From assembly GCF_934561205.1 (NCBI RefSeq), contig NZ_CAKTFU010000013.1:19501-83500 (forward strand): a DNA stretch of 64,000 nt, given 5' to 3'. The position numbers and the translations under genes were made by a program. Each line of letters opens with the position of its first letter. The stretch's first letter is position 1. The notes beneath the pieces are model-generated. The model worked only from the letters and a program-made list of their open reading frames with translations. It ran no database searches and was not told the origin of the DNA. This document shows, piece by piece, positions 32,808-42,309 of the stretch. The stretch is from an uncultured Gemmiger sp. GTDB taxonomy: Bacteria; Bacillota; Clostridia; Oscillospirales; Ruminococcaceae.

Positions 32808-34090
32808 AGTTCGCGCATCTCCCGCAGTTTCAGCGGCGGAAAATGGGTGTGCCCCCAGTACGGCTGCCAGTCCGCCAGCGCGGGGTCAGCGGTATGGACC
32901 TCAAAGGCAAACTCCGTCACCGGCTTGTCCAGGCAGACAGGGTGGGTCAGCGTAGCCTCGTAGATATCCAGATAGAAGAAATACTGCCCTTCTCCCAGCA
33001 GGGAGGGGTCAAATTCAAACGTCGAGGTGTACCGCTTGCCCGATTCCACCGCGCCCAGCTCGATCGGCTGGGTGATGCCCACCGAGGAGCCGTCGCGGCT
33101 GCGAATTTCCAGCTTCGCGCGGACGCCCGTAAAGGACTGGTTGACATCGTAGCACACCTGTATGCGCACCGGCTCATTGTCGGCAAAAACGCTGGATTCC
33201 TTGCCCAAAAAGCGCAGGCTTTCCAGCCGCAGGCGCTGCCCGGCGCCGAGGTTCATACGCCCGACCTTGCGCAGGTCGTAGTGTACGACGTTGACGTCGG
33301 TGGTATCCATGTAGATGGCAATGGCCTTTTCGACGTCGCCGTCGTAGATGATGCGCCCCTGATCCAGCACGATGCAGCGGGTGCAGAGCTGGCGGATGGT
33401 GCTCATGTTATGGCTGACGTACAGCACGGTGCGGCCGTCCTCGTTGGCGACGTTGCTCATCTTGCCCAGGCATTTCTGCTGGAATTTCATATCGCCGACC
33501 GCCAGCACCTCATCCATGACCAGAATTTCGCTGTCCAGATGCGCCGCCACAGCGAACGCCAATTTGACAAACATGCCGCTGGAATAGCGCTTGACGGGGG
33601 TGTCGATAAAGTCGCCGCACTCGGAAAATTCAATGATCTGCGGCAGTTTTGCGTCGATCTCGGCGCGGGACATGCCCAGGATCGCGCCGTTCATATAGAT
33701 GTTTTCGCGGCCGGTCATCTCGTTGTTGAAGCCCGTGCCGACCTCCAGCATACTGGAAATGCGCCCCTTGATGCGGATTTCGCCCTCGGTGGGGGCGGTG
33801 ATGCGGGTCAGCAGCTTGAGCAGGGTGGATTTTCCCGCGCCGTTGCGGCCGATAATGCCCAGCGCCTCGCCCTTGTACACGGTCAGGTCCACGCCGTTGA
33901 GCGCCATAAAGGTCTGCCCGTACAGCCGCGCATCGGTGCCGATGACGGTGTTGGGGTCCTCCTTGCCGCGCACCCGCGCCCACCAGCTTTGCAGGTCATG
34001 CGTCAGCGTACCGCCGCCGATCTGCCCGAGCTTGTATCGTTTTTTCAGCCCCTCGATTTGGATCACGGGGGTCTTTTCGGTTTGCTGCAT
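32804..34090 (-). CDS. Polysaccharide ABC exporter ATPase (Wzt/TagH type)
   Basis: A 428-residue protein. The N-terminal ATPase has Walker A GRNGAGKSTLLK near residue 79, signature YSSGMFVKLAFAVA and Walker B ILVMDEVLAVGD. About residues 285-428 form an extra beta-rich domain, like the Wzt carbohydrate-binding domain that recognises the finished glycan end. The insertion before Walker A (GGGTLTHDLQSWWARVRG) is typical of this export subfamily. It pairs with the permease 11 bases upstream. Confidence 0.93.
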   Translation of the reverse strand: MQQTEKTPVIQIEGLKKRYKLGQIGGGTLTHDLQSWWARVRGKEDPNTVIGTDARLYGQTFMALNGVDLTVYKGEALGIIGRNGAGKSTLLKLLTRITAPTEGEIRIKGRISSMLEVGTGFNNEMTGRENIYMNGAILGMSRAEIDAKLPQIIEFSECGDFIDTPVKRYSSGMFVKLAFAVAAHLDSEILVMDEVLAVGDMKFQQKCLGKMSNVANEDGRTVLYVSHNMSTIRQLCTRCIVLDQGRIIYDGDVEKAIAIYMDTTDVNVVHYDLRKVGRMNLGAGQRLRLESLRFLGKESSVFADNEPVRIQVCYDVNQSFTGVRAKLEIRSRDGSSVGITQPIELGAVESGKRYTSTFEFDPSLLGEGQYFFYLDIYEATLTHPVCLDKPVTEFAFEVHTADPALADWQPYWGHTHFPPLKLREMREL

Positions 34091-34101
34091 AGTCCCCCTC
34101 C

Positions 34102-34968
34102 TTACACGGTGTCCATAAAGGTTTTTTCAATGCGGCTGAACAGTACAACGCCCAAAACCAGCGTCACAGCGGTAAATGCCAGGCTGTAGCCGACGCCCCA
34201 CGCGGTCACGGTGCCGCCGCCCAGGGTCGCGGCGCGGAACACCTCAATGGGGGCCGTCATGGGGTTGAATTGCAGCAGCGCCTGCAGGCGGGGGCTTTCG
34301 TCCAGCATCGAAACGGGATACACCACGGGGGAGGCGTACATCCACAGCTGCACACCAAAGCCGACGGCGATGGCCAGATCGCGGTATTTGGTGGTCAGGC
34401 TGGACACGATGATGCCCACGCCCAGCCCCAGCAGCATGACCTGCAGCATGACCACAGGCAGCGCCAGCGCCCACAGGCTGAGGTGTACCGGCGCACCGCT
34501 CAGGGCAAAGTACACCCAGAAGCAGGCGAACATGGCGCACTGCACCAGAAAGTTGATAAGCGCCGTAAGCACCTGGCTGATGGGGGTGGTCAGGCGCGGA
34601 AAGTACACCTTGCCGAACACGCCCGAGTTAGTCACAAAGGTGTTGGCCGTGTTGTTGACGCAGTTGGCAAAGAAGGTCCAGACCGTGTTGCCCGCCATAT
34701 AAAACAGGAACGCGGGGGTGCCGTCGGTAGAAAGCCCGGCCAGCCCGCCGAACACAACATTGAAGATGACGGTGGTCAGCAGCGGGTTCAGGATGATCCA
34801 CGCGGGGCCGAGGATGGTCTGCTTGTACAGCACGGTAAAATTGCGCTTGACGAACATGACGATAAGGTCGCGGTAACGCCACAGCTCGGCGAGGTCTATG
34901 TCAAACCAGCCGGTGCGCGGGCGCACCACGGTGGTCCATTCGGCGGTGTTTTGCGGTTTTTCGCTCAT
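34102..34968 (-). CDS. Polysaccharide/teichoic acid ABC exporter permease (Wzm/TagG type)
   Basis: A 288-residue ABC-2 permease, start at ATG 34968 (MSEKPQNTAEWTTVVRP); the 10-codon extension begins in the promoter region. ELWRYRDLIVMFVKRNFTVLYKQTILGPAWIILNPL is the family signature before the first membrane helix, and six helices follow. With the ATPase it moves lipid-linked polysaccharide out through the membrane. First gene of the operon. Confidence 0.93.
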   Translation of the reverse strand: MSEKPQNTAEWTTVVRPRTGWFDIDLAELWRYRDLIVMFVKRNFTVLYKQTILGPAWIILNPLLTTVIFNVVFGGLAGLSTDGTPAFLFYMAGNTVWTFFANCVNNTANTFVTNSGVFGKVYFPRLTTPISQVLTALINFLVQCAMFACFWVYFALSGAPVHLSLWALALPVVMLQVMLLGLGVGIIVSSLTTKYRDLAIAVGFGVQLWMYASPVVYPVSMLDESPRLQALLQFNPMTAPIEVFRAATLGGGTVTAWGVGYSLAFTAVTLVLGVVLFSRIEKTFMDTV

Positions 34969-35008
34969 AAGAAAAGCCTTTCTGTGTAAAATTTGCATAT
35001 GTGTTTAG

Positions 35009-35037
35009 ATTATACCACATATCGACGCATTTTACAA
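35009..35037 (-). promoter_or_regulatory. Promoter of the polysaccharide export operon
   Basis: Minus strand TTGTAA (35032-35037), 17-bp spacer, TATAAT (35009-35014). Confidence 0.75.
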
Positions 35038-35127
35038 GACGCCGCACCGCAGGGGCGCGTCAACAAAAAATGTGCCCGCGCAAGCGGGCACATCAGTTTG
35101 TAGAAAAAATCCGTTTCCGGGATATTT

Positions 35128-35260
35128 GTAGGGATGGGTCTTGACCCATCCGCACATCTGGCCGCGCGCAGCGCATAAAATCGCGCCGAATGGCGCGCGG
35201 TTTTCTCGTTACGTCGTGCTTTTGGCAAGGCGGCAAGGAGGGGTCGAGACCCCTCCCTAC
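35128..35260 (+). repeat. 133-bp BIME-like repeat, copy 3 (forward, altered arm)
   Basis: Left arm as in copy 2, but the right arm reads GGAGGGGTCGAGACCCCTCC instead of GGAACGGTC...GACCGTTCC. Both halves of the palindrome changed together. Confidence 0.88.
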
Positions 35261-35308
35261 AAACCAGCCGAAAGGTTGCAAAGGGTGCATAAAGTCAAAG
35301 CAGTTTTC

Positions 35309-36041
<733 letters not shown>

Positions 36042-36055
<14 letters not shown>

Positions 36056-36734
36056 GGTTCAGCCCCCTCTCCAAACGCTTTGCCAGACGCGACAGCAGCG
36101 TAATAACGATCAAATACATCACACCTACGATAAACCAGACCTCCAACGCGCGCATGACGTTGGCGTTGACGTTCTTGGCGGTGTTGACAAGCTCAGGGAA
36201 ACCGATGACCGACAGGATCGAGGTATCCTTCAGCGTGATGATGAACTGGTTGATGATGGAGGGGATCATCGTGCGGATGGCCTGCGGCAGCACGACCTTG
36301 GCCATGGCCTTCCAGTACGGCAGGCCCAGGCTGCGGGCGGCCTCCATCTGACCCTTGTCAACACTCTCGATACCTGCGCGGATAATTTCCGCCATGTACG
36401 CGCCGCAGTTCAGCGACAGGCAGATGATGCCCGCCTGCAGCGCCGTGAACATAAACTTGCTGCCGAACAGGTCAGACCAGTGCAGCGTGTCGTTCATCAG
36501 CATCGGCACACCGAAAAACACAAAAAACGCCAGCACGATCATCGGCACGCCGCGGATGATGTCAACGAAAATCGTGGCGATCACGTTGCAGACGCGGTTT
36601 TTCAGCACGCTTAAAATACCCACAAACAGGCCGATCAGGCAGGCAAAAAACAGGCTCCACAGGGCCAGCAGCAGGGTCTGCCCCATGGCGGCCAGCAGCA
36701 TGGGGCCGTACTCGGCAAGGATCTTAAAAACCAA
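36042..36734 (-). CDS. Polar amino-acid ABC transporter permease
   Basis: A 230-residue His/Glu/Gln/Arg-type permease with about five helices. The EAA loop [28 protein letters not shown] contacts the ATPase, and [13 protein letters not shown] and [15 protein letters not shown] are typical. It lies downstream of the binding-protein gene across an attenuator-like hairpin and upstream of the ATPase gene. Confidence 0.94.
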
Positions 36735-36767
36735 GGCGAAGGACTCCTTTCGGGTTTGGTTGTTGCG

Positions 36768-36805
36768 AAAAAACGGGGCCGCCTGCGAAAACAGGCGTCC
36801 CCGCG
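36768..36805 (-). terminator. Partial terminator between binding-protein and permease genes
   Basis: Minus-strand stem GGGGACGCCTG with CAGGCGGCCCC, then GTTTTTTCGC. Such an intercistronic hairpin probably lowers permease/ATPase expression relative to the binding protein. Confidence 0.6.
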
Positions 36806-36816
36806 CTATTCAATAA

Positions 36817-37653
36817 TTAGCCCAGATACTTTTTCAGGATCTCGTCATACTTGCCGTTGGCTTTGATGTCGGCAAGACCCTTGTTGAACATATCCAGCAG
36901 CTCCTGGCTGTCCTCGCTGAAAATGGCGAAGCCGTAGGGGGCGGGGTCGCTGGCGGTGTCGTCCAGCACCTTCAGGGCCAGGCCGCCGTCCTTGATGGAC
37001 GCCTTCATGATGGGGGTGTCCTCAAAGCAGCCGACGCACTGGCCGCCCAGAACGGCCTGATACATCGTGGGGGAATCCTCAAAGTAGGTCAGGTCAAAGC
37101 CGTACTCGTCCTTCAGGCTCTCGGCGTAGGTAGCGCCCTGGGTGCCGGTCTTGACGGCGACCATCTTGCCGGACAGGTCGGCAAAGCCCGCAATGTCGGA
37201 ATCGGCGGGGACGGTCAGCGTCTGGTTGGAATCATAGTAGCCGTCGCTGAAGGTCCAGCCGCTGGCCTTGCGCTTTTCGGTGATGGAAGCACCGGCGATC
37301 ATGCCGTCGGCCTGGCCGGACTGGCAGGCGGCGATGGCGGCATCCCAGCCCAGGGACTTCATCTCGTACTTAAAGCCCTGATCCTCGGCAATGGCGGCGA
37401 CGATGTCCACGTCGATGCCCACAAAGTTGCCGGATGCGTCGGTGTACTCAAACGGCTTAAAGACGGTGTCGGTGGCGATGACCCAGGTCTTGTCGGCAGC
37501 GGTGGAGTCCGCGGTGCTTTCGGCGGTGGAGGCGCTCTCGGCAGGGGCTGCGCTTTCGGCAGCGGAGGAGGACGCGGTGGAGGCTGCGCCGCCGCAGGCA
37601 ACCAGGTAAGCAGCCAGGACGGAGGTCAGACCCAAAGCAATGAGTTTTTTCAT
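36817..37653 (-). CDS. Amino-acid ABC transporter substrate-binding lipoprotein
   Basis: A 278-residue lipoprotein: signal peptide ending LVAC with lipidated Cys20, an Ala/Ser/Glu/Thr-rich linker to about residue 54, then a type 2 periplasmic-binding-protein domain (WVIATDTVFKPFEYTDASGNFVGIDVDIVAAIAEDQG, later GMIAGASITEKRKASGWTFSDGYYDSNQ). It delivers a polar amino acid to the permease. Exact ligand unknown. First gene of the importer operon; GAGGGAAGG precedes the ATG. Confidence 0.95.
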   Translation of the reverse strand: MKKLIALGLTSVLAAYLVACGGAASTASSSAAESAAPAESASTAESTADSTAADKTWVIATDTVFKPFEYTDASGNFVGIDVDIVAAIAEDQGFKYEMKSLGWDAAIAACQSGQADGMIAGASITEKRKASGWTFSDGYYDSNQTLTVPADSDIAGFADLSGKMVAVKTGTQGATYAESLKDEYGFDLTYFEDSPTMYQAVLGGQCVGCFEDTPIMKASIKDGGLALKVLDDTASDPAPYGFAIFSEDSQELLDMFNKGLADIKANGKYDEILKKYLG

Positions 37654-37667
37654 GTGTAATACCTTCC

Positions 37668-37725
37668 CTCAAAAACAAAATGGTACCGCACCCGCCGCAC
37701 AGCGGGCGTGACATTCGGTGCGGAC
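37668..37725 (-). promoter_or_regulatory. Leader hairpin of the amino-acid importer operon
   Basis: In the leader, CCGCACC pairs with GGTGCGG around an inner GCCCGC/GCGGGT stem, followed by ACCATTTTGTTTTT just before the ribosome-binding site. It resembles a transcription attenuator. No leader peptide or known riboswitch was recognised. Confidence 0.4.
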
Positions 37726-37772
37726 CCTCTGTTTGACCGCGCCGGACGTACACGATTTGCAAGTACACTTTT

Positions 37773-37800
37773 ATTATAGCACCGCCGATTCAAAAGTCAA
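37773..37800 (-). promoter_or_regulatory. Promoter of the amino-acid importer operon
   Basis: Minus strand TTGACT (37795-37800), 16-bp spacer, TATAAT (37773-37778). A very AT-rich tract (37801-37880) directly upstream could act as an UP element. Confidence 0.75.
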
Positions 37801-37905
37801 GAAAAATTCGGGGATTTTGGTTAATAAAATAAAGTTTTATCTTTTTTTCTAAAATAAAGATTAGTTTCTTCTTGTTTTTTCGCGCCGCACTTTACTTAAA
37901 CAAGC

Positions 37906-37979
37906 GGTAAAACCGCGTGCGGAAAATGCGGTTTTGCCGCCCGATTTCGGCATTTCCGGCAATGTGTACCCTTTATAAT
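37906..37979 (+). promoter_or_regulatory. Inverted repeat and -10 before the 216-residue gene
   Basis: GGTAAAACCGC (37906-37916) and GCGGTTTTGCC (37928-37938) form an 11-bp inverted repeat with one wobble, then TATAAT at 37974-37979. The -35 is weak, so the repeat may be an activator site. Confidence 0.4.
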
Positions 37980-38013
37980 AGGGCATGTGATATTTTGAGA
38001 AGGAGCGATGCAC

Positions 38014-38664
38014 ATGCTGCAAACCTTAGAACGTAAACCCCATACCTTTGACGCACAGGTACTTACCCCCGCGCAATTTGACGCCCTGCGCACGCTGGCC
38101 GGCCCCGCCGGGCTGCCCATGCTGGAAACCCTGCGCCCCGCTTTGGACAACGGGCAGATCGTGGGCGACTTTGCCGGGCAGGAGCAGCTGCAGGCAGCCG
38201 CCGCGCTGCTGCCGCTGTACGCGCAGGACGAGCTGCCCACCCTGCTGCGCGCCGCCGGTTTTGGTGCCGATGGGCAGGGCGCGGTGCTGACCCCGCCGCT
38301 TTTGCGCGGCAATTACACACAGCTGCGCAACTTTTTGCGGTTGTCGCTGCGCTGGGCGATTGAGCGCTACGCCAGCTACCATGTCTGGGCGGTGCAGGTG
38401 CTGGATCTTGAAAACCTGCCCGCCTGCGAGGATCTTTGCGCGCAGTACCTGTCCACGGGTTTAACGCTGCGCGCCGTGCTGCCCCTGAAGGACACCGACG
38501 GGCTGCTGATCTACTCGGCGCGGGGTCTGGCACATTGGCGCGAACCGCTGCGCCGCCTGCACCTGAACGACCCCGCCCTGCCCCGCGTTTTGGAGCGCGG
38601 CTACGCAGCGGCGGATTTCGGCTGGAGCAGCGACGGAATGGAGCTGCTGGTAAGGCCGCTTTGA
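38014..38664 (+). CDS. Hypothetical protein, 216 residues
   Basis: Not recognised. AGGAG at 38001-38005 lies 8 bases from ATG 38014 (MLQTLERKPHTFDAQVLTPAQ) but only 2 from the in-frame ATG at 38008, so 38014 is preferred. No signal peptide or membrane helix. The protein is Leu/Ala-rich with two apparent parts: an N-terminal helical half that may recur (FDALRTLAGPAGLPMLETLRP), and a C-terminal half with RAVLPLKDTDGLLIYSARGLAHWREPLRRLHL. It stands alone between the importer operon and repeats. Confidence 0.65.
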   Translation: MLQTLERKPHTFDAQVLTPAQFDALRTLAGPAGLPMLETLRPALDNGQIVGDFAGQEQLQAAAALLPLYAQDELPTLLRAAGFGADGQGAVLTPPLLRGNYTQLRNFLRLSLRWAIERYASYHVWAVQVLDLENLPACEDLCAQYLSTGLTLRAVLPLKDTDGLLIYSARGLAHWREPLRRLHLNDPALPRVLERGYAAADFGWSSDGMELLVRPL

Positions 38665-38758
38665 TTCGAGAGTTTAGAGTTGAGAGTTAAGATACGGTGT
38701 GCCCGCCTTGGCGGGCACGTCTGTTTGTCAAAAATCACATTCCTGGTTTATGGAATGT

Positions 38759-38863
38759 GTAGGGGCGACCATTGGTCGCCCGCCAACTTGGCGTAACAAC
38801 GCGTTTTCCGGGGCAGTTTTCTTGCAAGGCAAACGGGCACGGGCGAGCAATGCTCGCCCCTAC
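38759..38863. repeat. 105-bp two-arm REP repeat, copy 1
   Basis: GTAGGGGCGACCATTGGTCGCC at the left and GGGCGAGCAATGCTCGCCCC then CTAC at the right, with a shared core (GCGTTTTTCCGGG... type). A second copy lies at 49244-49349, including homologous flanking sequence ending TATGGAATGT. The 623-base gap also holds a GTGCCCGCC/GGCGGGCAC hairpin at 38699-38718. Confidence 0.8.
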
Positions 38864-38927
38864 AAGAGTTTTTCGACAGTCAGGAGGCGCTCTCAGCTTG
38901 TAGAAAAAGCCTGTTGCCGGAAGATTT

Positions 38928-39060
38928 GTAGGGATGGGTCTTGACCCATCCGCACATCTGGCCGCGCGCAGCGCATAAAATCGCGCCGAATGGCACGCGG
39001 TTTTCTCGCCATGTCGTGCTTTTGGCAAGGCGGCACGGAACGGTCAAGACCGTTCCCTAC
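38928..39060 (+). repeat. 133-bp BIME-like repeat, copy 4 (forward)
   Basis: Left arm GGATGGGTCTTGACCCATCC, right arm GGAACGGTCAAGACCGTTCC, bounded by GTAGGG and CCCTAC. Confidence 0.88.
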
Positions 39061-39209
39061 AAAACAACCGAATGTTCGCAATATTCCCATTCAGTTTTTC
39101 AACAGTCAGGAGGCGGGCTTTGCCCGCCTCTGCCTTATCTAAACTCCAAACTCTCCACTCTCAAATTTTCCCCTCCTGCCCGGCTATATGTAAAATTCCA
39201 CCGCGCACC

Positions 39210-39238
39210 TTTACAAACACAACAAAAGCGGGTACAAT
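39210..39238 (+). promoter_or_regulatory. Promoter of the DUF3048 gene pair
   Basis: TTTACA (39210-39215), 17-bp spacer, TACAAT (39233-39238). Confidence 0.65.
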
Positions 39239-39287
39239 ATTTGTAAATGATTTTGCGGCGCTATGCCGCAGGAAAGAGGAAAACAGA

Positions 39288-40499
39288 ATGAAACGTTTAA
39301 TCGCTTTTGTTGTGGCGATGCTCTCGCTGTGCGTGATGTTGGCAGCCTGCGGCGGCTCCGCCTCCGGTTCTTCGGCGTCGCCGTCGACTCCGTCCGCGGC
39401 AACACCCACCGCCGAGCCTACCCCCGAACCCACCCCCGAACCGTATGAGGCCAACGTCCTGACCGGCGAGAAAAAGGACGAAAACTACCCCGAAGGGCAG
39501 CGCATCACCGGTATTATGATCAACAACATCGTGGCAGCCCGCCCGCAGCGCGGCCTGTCCAAGGCCGATATCCTGGTCGAGATCAAGGTCGAGGGCGGTA
39601 TCACCCGCTTTATGCCCATGTTCGTCGACTACAAGGACATCGGTGAGTTCGGCCCCGTGCGTTCCGGCCGCGACCAGTTCTTCCAGCTGCTGCTGCCCTT
39701 TGCCGGGCTGTACGTCCACGAGGGTCAGTCCGTCGTTATGGACGAGTATGAGCGCAACTTCAACTATCAGGATCTGAACATCGGCAACGTCGGCAACTGG
39801 GGCTACCGCGACAACAACCGCGTCAACTGGGCCGGCACCACCCGCGCCGGCGGCCTTGCCTACGAGCACACCCTGTACGCCAACTCCGACCTGCTGCAGG
39901 AGCAGATCGAAAAGCGCGGCACCGATATGAACCGCAGCTACAACTCCACCTTCTTTAAGTTTGTGGATTACAACGAGCCTGCGCGCGATCTTTCCAACAG
40001 CCGGGACAGCGCTTACAGCGACAAGTACGGCCCCATCGTTTCCGACGGCGAGTATGTCGAGATCGAGCACAGCCAGAGCTACAAGACCCGCTTTAACTAC
40101 GATGCTGCGTCCAACAGCTACAAGATGCAGATGTACTACTACCCCGACAAAAGCTGGCGCGACACCATCGACGAGGCTGCCGACAATGCGCAGCTGGCGT
40201 TCACCAACCTGGTTATCCTGTACACCGACATCCACGTCTACCCCGGCCACGAGGGCACGGACCTGCAGTGCGCCGAGTACGGCGACGGCGGCGTCGGCTA
40301 CTACTGCTACGGCGGCAAGTGCGAGAAGATCTTCTGGAAGAAGGGCGGCCCGCAGGACCCGCTGCGCCTGTACTACGCCAACGAGGATGGCCAGTGCAGC
40401 GACACCCAGCTGGACGTCAACGTCGGCAAGAGCTACCTGACCGTCGTGGACGTGGACAGCGCCGAAAACTTCGTCCACACCTCCAACAGCGTGGGCTGA
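39288..40499 (+). CDS. DUF3048 (YerB-like) lipoprotein 1
   Basis: A 403-residue secreted lipoprotein, start at ATG 39288 behind GGAAAGAGG; the longer frame runs through repeat DNA. The signal peptide ends MLAAC with lipidated Cys21, followed by a Ser/Thr/Pro/Glu-rich linker (PTAEPTPEPTPEP). The DUF3048 body includes VLTGEKKDENYPEGQRITGIMINNI, GLSKADILVEIKVEGGITRFM and GPVRSGRDQFFQ. Function is unknown; these are cell-surface proteins. A related gene follows directly. Confidence 0.92.
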   Translation: MKRLIAFVVAMLSLCVMLAACGGSASGSSASPSTPSAATPTAEPTPEPTPEPYEANVLTGEKKDENYPEGQRITGIMINNIVAARPQRGLSKADILVEIKVEGGITRFMPMFVDYKDIGEFGPVRSGRDQFFQLLLPFAGLYVHEGQSVVMDEYERNFNYQDLNIGNVGNWGYRDNNRVNWAGTTRAGGLAYEHTLYANSDLLQEQIEKRGTDMNRSYNSTFFKFVDYNEPARDLSNSRDSAYSDKYGPIVSDGEYVEIEHSQSYKTRFNYDAASNSYKMQMYYYPDKSWRDTIDEAADNAQLAFTNLVILYTDIHVYPGHEGTDLQCAEYGDGGVGYYCYGGKCEKIFWKKGGPQDPLRLYYANEDGQCSDTQLDVNVGKSYLTVVDVDSAENFVHTSNSVG

Positions 40500-40515
40500 T
40501 AACAATCTGCAACCC

Positions 40516-40549
40516 GGCGCGGCGGCCTGTGCGGCCGGCCGCGCCTTTT
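40516..40549 (+). terminator. Hairpin between the two DUF3048 genes
   Basis: GGCGCGGC (40516-40523) pairs with GCCGCGCC (40538-40545), followed by TTTT. The tail is short, so partial readthrough into the second gene is likely. Confidence 0.6.
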
Positions 40550-40571
40550 CGCAATGTAAATGGTACTGCTT

Positions 40572-41945
40572 ATGAAAAAACTGCAAAAATTGGCGGCCGT
40601 GCTGCTGGCTGCCGCCCTGCTGGCGGGCTGCGGCGCGTCGGGCACTTCCTCTGCCGCCCCTGCGCCCACCGCGACACCCACGGCGACCCCCACCCCGACA
40701 CCGACGCCCGCGGAACCGGCGCTGAACTTCAACCCGCTGACCGGCATCGCCGACGCGGATTACGCCAACTGCCGCCCCGTGGCCGTGACGCTGCGCACCA
40801 TCTACGGCGCACAGCCCCAGTGGGGCGTGGCCTCGGCGGACGTGCTGATGCAGGGCACCGTTGTGGGCACCACGCCCGCCATGCTGGCGCTGTACGGCAA
40901 GGTGGATGAGATCGGCAAGGTCGGCCCCGTGGGCGAGGCCGGCGACCTGCTGCTGCAATTTGCCCTGCCGCTGAACGCCGTGCCCGTGCATATCGGCAAA
41001 AACGTCTACGCCTCCAACCTGCTCAACACGCTGGGGTATCAGGACGTGGACGGCCTGCATGTGGGCAAGACGGCCTTTGCCTTTGACACCGACCGCCAGC
41101 TGGCCGGCTACCGCGAGGAAAACTGCTTTTACACCACCGCCGACGGCGTGCGCGCCGGGCTGGAATTTTACGGTGCCTCCGCCAACGGCGAGACCGCGCC
41201 GCTGTTCCGCTTTTCTGCCGAGCCTGCGCCGATGCCGCAAACCCAAAACGGCACGACGCTGAGCATCGCCTTCTCGGCCGACGGCACCGAGCAGCTGGTC
41301 TATGACGCCGAAACGGCGCTGTACACCAAGCTGAACACCGACGGCACCCCGCTGACAGACGCAGAAAACGGCGAAGCAGCGCGGTTTACCAACGTGTTTG
41401 TGCTGTATGCGTCCAGCGGCGTCAAGGACGACGGCCACACCCGCCAATATGACCTGACCGGCGGCGACGGGCTGTACCTGTACGGCGGCGCATGGCGCGC
41501 CATCACCTGGAGCAAGGAGGACGCCACCGCCCCGCTGGAGCTGAAAGAGGCCGACGGCACCCCGCTGACGGTCAGCCCCGGCAAGAGTTATATCGCCGTC
41601 TGGGGCGGCTACTACGGCCAGACGCTGGCTGTGACCGCCGCCGACGGCACCCCGCAGGAGCTGCCCGCCAAGCCCGCCCTGCTGGAAAGCGGCATCTCCG
41701 ATGAGGCAGCCGCCGCGGCACAGGCCCAGCTGGACGCCCAGCAGGCCCTGACCGACGCGCAGGACAACCTGGACCGCGCCAACGCGGATCTGGCATCGGT
41801 GCAGTCGGAGCTGGAGGAGGTCAACACCGCCCTGGCTGACGACCCCGAAAACGCCGAGCTTATCGCCAAGCGGGACGAGCTGACCGCCAAAATCGACGAA
41901 CTGAACCAGACCATCGCCGCAAATCAGGCCCTGCTGGCGGGATGA
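40572..41945 (+). CDS. DUF3048 lipoprotein 2 with coiled-coil tail
   Basis: A 457-residue paralogue of the preceding gene. The signal peptide ends LLAGC (Cys20), followed by a Thr/Pro linker and a DUF3048 body that starts FNPLTGIADADYANCRPVAVTL. Residues about 376-457 add a heptad-rich helix pair (AQAQLDAQQALTDAQDNL; LIAKRDELTAKIDELNQTI) absent from paralogue 1. The start at 40572 is preferred for the signal peptide, yet no Shine-Dalgarno sequence is visible before it or before the ATG at 40560. It is probably translated by readthrough or weak initiation. Confidence 0.88.
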   Translation: MKKLQKLAAVLLAAALLAGCGASGTSSAAPAPTATPTATPTPTPTPAEPALNFNPLTGIADADYANCRPVAVTLRTIYGAQPQWGVASADVLMQGTVVGTTPAMLALYGKVDEIGKVGPVGEAGDLLLQFALPLNAVPVHIGKNVYASNLLNTLGYQDVDGLHVGKTAFAFDTDRQLAGYREENCFYTTADGVRAGLEFYGASANGETAPLFRFSAEPAPMPQTQNGTTLSIAFSADGTEQLVYDAETALYTKLNTDGTPLTDAENGEAARFTNVFVLYASSGVKDDGHTRQYDLTGGDGLYLYGGAWRAITWSKEDATAPLELKEADGTPLTVSPGKSYIAVWGGYYGQTLAVTAADGTPQELPAKPALLESGISDEAAAAAQAQLDAQQALTDAQDNLDRANADLASVQSELEEVNTALADDPENAELIAKRDELTAKIDELNQTIAANQALLAG

Positions 41946-41990
41946 GCTTTGGCGAGAGTTAAGAGTTAAGAGTTTAGAGTTCAGATACGG

Positions 41991-42018
41991 TGCGCCGCGC
42001 AAGCGGCGCATTTTTTGT
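41991..42018 (+). terminator. Terminator of the second DUF3048 gene
   Basis: TGCGCCGC/GCGGCGCA stem (41991-41998, 42003-42010), then six T. Confidence 0.85.
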
Positions 42019-42071
42019 TTTTGGGACGCACCGCACGGCACAACAAGCATTTGCGGCCTAACGATTGGTTT

Positions 42072-42204
42072 GTAGGGAACGGTCTTGACCGTTCCGTGCT
42101 GCCTTGCCAAAAGCACGACGTAACTAGAAAACCGCGCGCCATTCGGCGCGATTTTATGCGCTGCGCGCGGCCAGATGTGCGGATGGGTCAAGACCCATCC
42201 CTAC
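42072..42204 (-). repeat. 133-bp BIME-like repeat, copy 5 (reverse)
   Basis: Left arm GGAACGGTCTTGACCGTTCC, right arm GGATGGGTCAAGACCCATCC, between converging genes. Confidence 0.88.
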
Positions 42205-42274
42205 AAATCTTCCGGTAACAGGCTTTTTTCTACAAGCTGAGCACACCGCACGGCACAACAAGGGCGTTTTTCCA

Positions 42275-42301
42275 TAAAAAAATGCCCGCCAAGGCGGGCA
42301 T
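42275..42301 (-). terminator. Terminator of the GIY-YIG/GNAT operon
   Basis: ATGCCCGCC/GGCGGGCAT stem (42282-42290, 42293-42301) with seven T on the minus strand. Confidence 0.85.
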
Positions 42302-42309
42302 ACAATATC

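Noticed and set aside
37681..37693. TGGTACCGCACCC resembling a T-box core
   Set aside because: It is on the plus strand while the only downstream gene is on the minus strand, and no specifier stem or antiterminator partner was found.
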